Shown: one piece after another, positions 1 through 4,137 of the stretch
Layout of the letters: each line of letters opens with the position of its first letter
Position numbering within the stretch: position 1 is the stretch's first letter
Assembly: GCA_012513195.1 (NCBI GenBank)
Contig: JAAZCR010000103.1
Span: 1 to 6,583, forward strand
Direction of reading: 5' to 3'
Source: Bacilli bacterium
Lineage (GTDB): Bacteria > Bacillota_I > Bacilli_A > Haloplasmatales > Haloplasmataceae
DNA: 6,583 nt
Made by a program: the position numbers and the translations under genes
Notes under the pieces: generated by a model
Told to the model about the DNA's origin: nothing
What the model saw: only the letters and a program-made list of their open reading frames with translations
Databases searched by the model: none

Positions 1-249
1 ATGTGATAGTAACGCTTGCTTCTTATCAAAATTAGGATCAGCGATTATTTGCTTAATCGTTTGTAAGTCAAAACCTAATTCTTTGAAGAATAATATATGT
101 TGAAGTAATTCTACCTCGTCTTTCCCATAAATACGATAACCTGAACTGGAAATCCGTTTTGGTTTAAGTAATCCGATTTCATCATAATAACGCAATGTTC
201 TTGTACTTATACCAGCTAATTTACTTAACTTATTTATTGAATATTCCAT
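1..249 (-). CDS. MerR-family transcriptional regulator, TipA/Mta-like, N-terminal part (3' end beyond window)
   Basis: Only the first 83 codons are present; the frame is open to the left edge. The visible part is a MerR DNA-binding domain. The first helix-turn-helix covers about residues 3-20 (SINKLSKLAGISTRTLRYYD), followed by the hallmark RYYDEIGLLKP (20-30) and the wing SGYRIYG (36-42). A second helical pair follows (44-69, with LLQHILFFKELGF). Such proteins bind a dyad inside an over-long promoter spacer and activate by distorting the DNA. The wording of the N-terminus recalls regulators with a TipAS drug-binding C-terminus (TipA, Mta), but the effector domain is outside the window, so the ligand is unknown. 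The ATG at 249 is preceded by CGAGGAG (264-258) with 8 nt spacing, which fixes the start. It probably controls its own promoter. Confidence 0.93.
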   Translation of the reverse strand, partial: MEYSINKLSKLAGISTRTLRYYDEIGLLKPKRISSSGYRIYGKDEVELLQHILFFKELGFDLQTIKQIIADPNFDKKQALLSH

Positions 250-269
250 CGTATCAACTCCTCGTTATT

Positions 270-300
270 ATCTTACAGGTTGACGTAACGTTAATGTCAA
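270..300 (-). promoter_or_regulatory. MerR-type promoter with 19-bp spacer and operator dyad, upstream of the merR-like gene
   Basis: Reading the minus strand, a perfect -35 TTGACA (300-295) is separated by exactly 19 bp from TAAGAT (275-270, 4 of 6 matches to TATAAT). An imperfect inverted repeat spans 280-300: the outer arms TTGAC/GTCAA are perfect and 7 of 10 pairs match overall, with the centre at 290. Long spacers with a dyad overlapping the -35 and spacer are the standard arrangement for MerR-activated promoters. Autoregulation is inferred. The predicted transcript would start near 263, so its leader would be only about 14 nt and would begin at the Shine-Dalgarno sequence. Confidence 0.72.
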
Positions 301-323
301 TACCGAAAGATTATTTATATAAA

Positions 324-551
324 TTATTCTTTAATAGTAAAACCATGTTGTTCAAAAGTATGTTTAATATGTTCAAGAGAAATATTCTTAATTTTAGCAC
401 CTTTTGGAATAGTCATGAATCTACCAACGGTATTAAGCATAACTGGATTTGTTATATCTTTAAAACCTAATTCTTTCATAATTTCACTAATTTCTGGATA
501 CTCAGTTACTAAATCCTTAACACATTTGGATAAATCTAATATTTTTTCCAT
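324..551 (-). CDS. small DUF1858 domain protein
   Basis: This 75-residue protein is almost entirely a DUF1858 domain, as far as I can recognise by eye. It has a helical N-terminus (ILDLSKCVKDLVTEYPEISE), then the conserved block LGFKDITNPVMLNTVGRFM (28-46), a turn IPKGAKIK (48-55) and a C-terminal helix to residue 70. There is no signal peptide or membrane segment, so it should be cytoplasmic. The only cysteine is Cys10. The molecular function is not established. In many Firmicutes the domain sits just upstream of, or fused to, DUF438/PAS proteins or redox proteins; no such partner lies downstream here, where a MerR regulator follows after 74 bp. The ATG at 551 has the strong site AAGGAAGGTGAT (566-555), which supports the start. 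Confidence 0.88.
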   Translation of the reverse strand: MEKILDLSKCVKDLVTEYPEISEIMKELGFKDITNPVMLNTVGRFMTIPKGAKIKNISLEHIKHTFEQHGFTIKE

Positions 552-573
552 CTTATCACCTTCCTTGTTTATT

Positions 574-602
574 ATTTTATAAGAATGATAAATAAATGTA
601 AA
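574..602 (-). promoter_or_regulatory. sigma-A-type promoter of the DUF1858 gene
   Basis: On the minus strand TTTACA (602-597, 5 of 6 to TTGACA) is followed after 17 bp by TAAAAT (579-574, 5 of 6 to TATAAT). Transcription would start near 567, just before the Shine-Dalgarno site, giving a short leader of about 16 nt. The region is very A+T-rich, so chance matches are possible. Confidence 0.6.
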
Positions 603-626
603 AAGATACGATAAAATATACCAAAC

Positions 627-655
627 TAGAAAAAAACGTTAAGGTAGTTTATAAT
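627..655 (+). promoter_or_regulatory. probable sigma-A promoter of the MBL-fold hydrolase gene
   Basis: A perfect TATAAT (650-655) has TAGAAA (627-632, 4 of 6 to TTGACA) 17 bp upstream. The start point would be near 662, 28 nt before the ATG. It diverges from the DUF1858 promoter, with 24 bp between the two -35 boxes. The spacer and box edges contain an inverted repeat AAACTA (623-628)/TAGTTT (645-650) that might be an operator. Confidence 0.55.
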
Positions 656-689
656 AATCATGAAAATACTATATAGATAGGATGATGTT

Positions 690-1526
690 ATGAAAATTAA
701 ATATCTCGGTACAGGAGCAGCTGAAGGAATTCCAGCCATTTTTTGTGAGTGTGATATATGTGAAGAAGCGAAAAGATTAGGTGGAAAAAACATCCGTACC
801 CGTTCACAAGCATTAATTGATGGTAAAATCCTTATCGACTTTCCTCCAGACAGTTTTTATCACATGATAGAGCACCAAGTTAATCTGAGTAATATACAGT
901 ATTTATTAATTACTCATGAACATAGTGATCACCTCTACTTAGGTGATTTAGAAATGCGTAAGAAACCTTTTGCGCATTTTAAAACTTACGAAAAGCCATT
1001 AACGGTGTTCGCCCATGGTGAAAGTTATCGCATAATAAAAGAATATGTCGAAAAACATAAACTTGCGGAAACACGAAGAGTACTTGTACAAGAAATACAG
1101 CCTAATATTTGGTTTAATATTGAAGATTATGAAATAATGCCTTTACGTGCCAATCATCCATCAGCTAAAACACCAGTAATGTACCTTATTAAGCATAAAG
1201 ATAAAGTTATGCTTTACGCTCATGATACAAGTTACTTTCTTGATGAAAGTTTTTCCATTTTAACAGACAATAACATAGTCCTTGACTTAATTTCGCTAGA
1301 TTGTACTAGTGCTCTATTGAAGAATTATCGAGGTACACATATGTCATTAGATGTAAATCTTGCACTATTAGAACATTTAAGAGAATTACGAATAATTACT
1401 GATAAAACCACAGTTGTCGTCAATCATTTTTCACATAATGGTTTAGCAAACTATGACACTCTAGTTGAAGTTACCAAACCATATGGTATCATCGTTTCCT
1501 ATGATGGGTTAGAGGTAGCGTTCTAA
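690..1526 (+). CDS. MBL-fold metallohydrolase, PhnP-like (possible cyclic phosphodiesterase)
   Basis: This 278-residue cytoplasmic metallo-beta-lactamase-fold enzyme begins with the LGTGAAEGIP strand-turn (6-15). Metal-ligand motifs follow: THEHSDH (75-81; His76, His78, Asp80, His81), His156 in RANHP, Asp179 in YAHDTS, and a late His in NHFSHN (His246 or His249). An N-terminal CxCxxC motif (Cys19, Cys21, Cys24) matches the extra structural zinc site of PhnP, the phosphoribosyl cyclic phosphodiesterase of phosphonate breakdown. PhnP of Escherichia coli is about 250 residues, so this is slightly longer. No phosphonate genes are visible nearby, so the substrate is open; a general cyclic phosphodiester or other phosphoester is plausible. 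The ATG at 690 follows TAGGATGATG, a moderate ribosome site, 8 nt upstream. No hairpin terminator follows, so some read-through into miaB is possible. Confidence 0.85.
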   Translation: MKIKYLGTGAAEGIPAIFCECDICEEAKRLGGKNIRTRSQALIDGKILIDFPPDSFYHMIEHQVNLSNIQYLLITHEHSDHLYLGDLEMRKKPFAHFKTYEKPLTVFAHGESYRIIKEYVEKHKLAETRRVLVQEIQPNIWFNIEDYEIMPLRANHPSAKTPVMYLIKHKDKVMLYAHDTSYFLDESFSILTDNNIVLDLISLDCTSALLKNYRGTHMSLDVNLALLEHLRELRIITDKTTVVVNHFSHNGLANYDTLVEVTKPYGIIVSYDGLEVAF

Positions 1527-1535
1527 AATATTTCA

Positions 1536-1565
1536 TTTGCATATCACCTAGTAATTCTGTATAAT
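1536..1565 (+). promoter_or_regulatory. sigma-A promoter of the miaB-ymcA operon
   Basis: A perfect -10 box TATAAT lies at 1560-1565, 33 nt before the miaB ATG. The best -35 candidate is TTTGCA (1536-1541, 4 of 6) at an 18-bp spacing, so the -35 is weak. It lies in the 72-bp gap after the hydrolase gene and is the only convincing promoter there. Confidence 0.6.
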
Positions 1566-1598
1566 ATTAATGTTGTCTAACTAAATTGAGGTGATAAT

Positions 1599-3047
1599 AT
1601 GACAGAAAAAGACTACAGTAAATACTTCCAAACACCAAATTTAAACCTCGCCCGTAGACGTACTAGAGAAGGTGCACAAAAAATAGATTTTGTCATGCCA
1701 GCGAATTTAGGCAAAATTGGTCGTAATAAGAAGTTTTATATAGATACCTATGGATGTCAAATGAATGTCCATGATTCAGAAGTAATTGCGGGAATTTTAA
1801 GTGAACTTGGATATACTCCAACAGAAAACGAAAATGATGCTGATGTAATCATTTTAAATACGTGTGCGATTCGAGAAAATGCGGAAAACCGTGTTTTCGG
1901 GGAATTAGGTAGACTAAAGGCTCTTAAACTCCAAAATCCTGATTTGATTCTTGGTGTATGTGGATGTATGAGTCAAGAAGAAAAAGTAGTTAATACCCTT
2001 CTTCAAAAGTACCAACACGTAGATATTATTTTTGGTACTCATAATATTCATCGTTTGCCAGAATATTTACGGGATGCGTATTATAACAAGGAACGGGTTG
2101 TAGAAGTTTGGAGCCATGAAGGGGATATCGTTGAACATATGCCTGTATTACGACAAGGTAAGATTAAGGCATGGGTCAATATTATGTATGGTTGTGATGA
2201 ATTCTGTACATACTGCATTGTCCCATACACCCGCGGTAAAGAACGTTCACGTTATCCTGAAGATATCTTAGCAGAAATTGAACAATTGGCTAAAGAGGGT
2301 TATCAAGAAATCACCCTTCTAGGTCAAAATGTTAATGCGTATGGTAAAGACTTTAAGGACCGTGAATATGGTTTTGGGGATTTACTAAAAGTTATTCAAA
2401 AGATAAATATCCCTCGGGTAAGATTTACAACAAGTCATCCACGTGATTTTGATCAAAAAATGATTGATGCGCTAGCTAATCGTGGAAATCTTTGCGAACA
2501 TGTGCATTTACCTGTGCAATCAGGAAATAATGAAATTCTACGAAAGATGAATCGCAAATACACACGGGAAGAATACTTAGAGTTAGTTAGAGAGTTAAGA
2601 AAAGCAATTCCTGATGTTGCGATTACTACTGATATTATTGTAGGTTTCCCTGGTGAAACTGAAGAGCAATTCCAAGATACATTAAGTTTAGTCGATGAAG
2701 CAGATTTTGAAGGTGCCTTTACCTTTATCTTCTCACCCCGTGAAGGTACACCAGCGGCAAAATTCCCTGATAATGTTACAGAAGAAGAAAAACACGACCG
2801 CTTACAACGCTTAAATCAAAAGATCAATGAAAAATTCTTAGCTGCTCATAAAAAGTATGAAGGTAAAATTGTTGAAGTTTTATGTGAAGGGCCAAGCAAG
2901 AATGATGAAACTATACTTGCGGGATATACGCGTACGAATAAACTTGTAAATTTTAAAGGTGATCATAATAACATCGGCAAACTCGTAAAGGTGCGCATAA
3001 CAGAAGGTAAAACATGGCATCTTTTAGGGGAAGAGGTTAATGAATAA
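1599..3047 (+). CDS. miaB: tRNA-2-methylthio-N6-dimethylallyladenosine synthase MiaB
   Basis: MiaB is a radical-SAM methylthiotransferase that adds the 2-methylthio group to N6-isopentenyladenosine at position 37 of tRNAs reading UNN codons. All three parts are present in 482 residues. The N-terminal UPF0004 domain (about 44-160) has cluster cysteines Cys53 (YGCQMN), Cys89 ([12 protein letters not shown]) and Cys123 (GCMSQ). The radical-SAM core has Cys199, Cys203 and Cys206 (GCDEFCTYC), followed by [20 protein letters not shown] and [10 protein letters not shown]-terminal TRAM RNA-binding domain covers about 415-478. The N-terminal extension with DYSKYF is typical of Bacillus MiaB (YmcB). 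The ATG is preceded by TGAGGTGAT (1587-1595). It overlaps ymcA by 8 bp and is co-transcribed with it. Confidence 0.98.
   Translation: MTEKDYSKYFQTPNLNLARRRTREGAQKIDFVMPANLGKIGRNKKFYIDTYGCQMNVHDSEVIAGILSELGYTPTENENDADVIILNTCAIRENAENRVFGELGRLKALKLQNPDLILGVCGCMSQEEKVVNTLLQKYQHVDIIFGTHNIHRLPEYLRDAYYNKERVVEVWSHEGDIVEHMPVLRQGKIKAWVNIMYGCDEFCTYCIVPYTRGKERSRYPEDILAEIEQLAKEGYQEITLLGQNVNAYGKDFKDREYGFGDLLKVIQKINIPRVRFTTSHPRDFDQKMIDALANRGNLCEHVHLPVQSGNNEILRKMNRKYTREEYLELVRELRKAIPDVAITTDIIVGFPGETEEQFQDTLSLVDEADFEGAFTFIFSPREGTPAAKFPDNVTEEEKHDRLQRLNQKINEKFLAAHKKYEGKIVEVLCEGPSKNDETILAGYTRTNKLVNFKGDHNNIGKLVKVRITEGKTWHLLGEEVNE
3027..3035 (+). promoter_or_regulatory. ymcA ribosome binding site inside the miaB 3' end
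   Basis: The purine stretch GGGGAAGAGG, at about 3027-3035, lies within the last miaB codons, 4-5 nt before the ymcA ATG at 3040. It fixes that start and shows that ymcA is translated from the miaB message, with coupling likely because the two frames overlap. Confidence 0.7.
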
Positions 3048-3405
3048 TATTAAAGTCAAAATTGATGAACTAATCGATTTGATTAGTAAACAATCTGAAA
3101 TAACTCGCTTTAATGAAATCGTAAAAGCGATGGAACAAAATGAGTTAATTAACGATAAAATTACGCAACTTCGTAAATACCAACAAAAAATGGTCATTTA
3201 CGAAGCCAAAGGAAATCAAGTTCCTGAAGAAGCACAAAAGCACTATGACGAGTTGTATAATGAGTTGTTAGAAATACCGTTATACAATGAGTACATGCTT
3301 CTTCTCGAAGAGATCAATAATTTGTATCAGGATATCATTAATATCATTGAGCAAGAACTTAATAAAGATATTAATCGCGAAGTATTTGGGATGGATGAGT
3401 CATAA
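3040..3405 (+). CDS. ymcA: YmcA (RicA), YlbF-family RNase Y partner, short form
   Basis: This is a 121-residue, all-helical, highly charged protein with no signal peptide or membrane span, placed between miaB and cotE as ymcA is in Bacillus subtilis. The family block [10 protein letters not shown] (76-85) corresponds to the EEIPVIQEF region of B. subtilis YmcA, and helices flank it on both sides (about 2-55 and 63-108). In B. subtilis YmcA acts with YlbF and YaaT as an Fe-S-bearing complex that directs RNase Y to mature polycistronic mRNAs and supports competence, biofilm formation and sporulation. This copy is about 20 residues shorter at the C-terminus than B. subtilis YmcA (about 143). It ends at REVFGMDES and contains no cysteine. 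The start overlaps the miaB stop, and the stop lies within the operon terminator. Identity rests on position plus the core motif; divergence is considerable. Confidence 0.9.
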   Translation: MNNIKVKIDELIDLISKQSEITRFNEIVKAMEQNELINDKITQLRKYQQKMVIYEAKGNQVPEEAQKHYDELYNELLEIPLYNEYMLLLEEINNLYQDIINIIEQELNKDINREVFGMDES

Positions 3406-3421
3406 TTCATCCCCTTTTTTT
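3388..3421 (+). terminator. rho-independent terminator of the miaB-ymcA operon, overlapping the ymcA stop
   Basis: The stem GGGATGGAT (3388-3396) pairs with ATTCATCCC (3405-3413), with nine pairs including one G-U and an 8-nt loop. The right arm is followed by C and seven T (3415-3421). The last ymcA codons and its TAA (3403-3405) lie in the stem and loop, so translation to the end of ymcA would cover the left arm. Confidence 0.85.
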
Positions 3422-3484
3422 ATATTAATATATTAGTAACATGTCATTTGTATTTGAATAAATTAACTATAGAGGAGGGTCGTT

Positions 3485-4021
3485 ATGAACGAAATTCGTG
3501 AAATCGTCACAAAAGCCATCGTGGAAAAAGGTAAAAAAACAATTCGCTTTGTTGAGAAGGTAAGAACACCTAATCCTGTTGAAAGTGTCTTAGGATGCTG
3601 GGTTTTAAATCATAGTTTTCAAGCTGAAAAGACACAAGATGCGGTACAAGTAAGAGGAATCTTTGAGTTAAATATATGGTATGCTTTTAATAATAATTCG
3701 CAAACAGAAATCGCGAAACAAATGGTAAATTATCAACAGGAAATCAAAACGAAACGTAAAGTTCAGGAATATGAAAGCCATAATGTCGATATCATCGCTC
3801 GCATTTTACAACCACCAGTATGTAGTGATGTGAAAGTTGTTGATAATGCGATTGAAGTCGAAATTGTATTTGAAGTAAGTGTCGAAGTAATTGGTGAAAC
3901 GAAGATTAAAGTTACGGTCTTAGATCAAATACCAAGTTATGATAATGATGATGAGGACGACGATTTAGAAGATATTGAAAAACAAATTAATCCTAAATTT
4001 ATTCGCGAAAAAATCTTTTAG
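3485..4021 (+). CDS. cotE: outer spore coat morphogenetic protein CotE
   Basis: CotE is made in the mother cell during sporulation, forms a ring around the forespore, is anchored through SpoIVA, and is needed to assemble the outer coat. This 178-residue protein is close in length to B. subtilis CotE (181) and aligns by eye throughout. Matching features are the start EIREIVTKAIVEKGKK (3-18), LGCWVLNH (36-43), the ELNIWYA block (61-67), IARILQPP.C (104-113), EVIGETKIKV (135-144), and an acidic tract DNDDEDDDLEDIE (153-165) before NPKF. Two cysteines (38 and 113) sit where the homologue also has them. The very end, FIREKIF, is basic and hydrophobic, whereas the B. subtilis protein ends acidic. 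The site AGAGGAGGG (3471-3479), 5 nt before the ATG, is very strong. It is bracketed by terminators, so it forms its own transcription unit. Confidence 0.96.
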   Translation: MNEIREIVTKAIVEKGKKTIRFVEKVRTPNPVESVLGCWVLNHSFQAEKTQDAVQVRGIFELNIWYAFNNNSQTEIAKQMVNYQQEIKTKRKVQEYESHNVDIIARILQPPVCSDVKVVDNAIEVEIVFEVSVEVIGETKIKVTVLDQIPSYDNDDEDDDLEDIEKQINPKFIREKIF

Positions 4022-4027
4022 GTAGTT

Positions 4028-4060
4028 AAGACTCTGGACATTTTATGTCAGAGTCTTTTT
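4028..4060 (+). terminator. rho-independent terminator after cotE
   Basis: AAGACTCT (4028-4035) pairs with AGAGTCTT (4050-4057). After a single bulged G (4036), GACAT (4037-4041) pairs with ATGTC (4045-4049) around a TTT loop. A T-run continues to 4060. It starts 6 bp after the cotE stop codon and separates cotE from mutS. Confidence 0.92.
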
Positions 4061-4078
4061 ATTATTTATCCACTATTA

Positions 4079-4108
4079 TTGTAAAACTGTCGAATATTGT
4101 GTTAAAAT
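4079..4108 (+). promoter_or_regulatory. sigma-A promoter of mutS with extended -10
   Basis: TTGTAA (4079-4084, 4 of 6) and TAAAAT (4103-4108, 5 of 6) are 18 bp apart. A TG one base upstream of the -10 (4100-4101) makes it an extended -10 promoter, which compensates for the weak -35. The start point would be near 4115, 23 nt before the ATG, leaving the ribosome site AAAAGGTGAA intact. Confidence 0.65.
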
Positions 4109-4137
4109 TAAGAAAAACGAAAAAAAGGTGAAGCCAA

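Noticed and set aside
313..324. 12-bp perfect palindrome ATTTATATAAAT between the DUF1858 gene and merR
   Set aside because: It consists only of A and T in A+T-rich DNA, would form a very weak hairpin and has no T-tail; it is neither a convincing terminator nor an operator.
195..470. A 91-codon plus-strand open frame
   Set aside because: It is hydrophobic and low-complexity, lacks a ribosome site, and lies opposite the merR promoter and the DUF1858 gene; it is a shadow frame.
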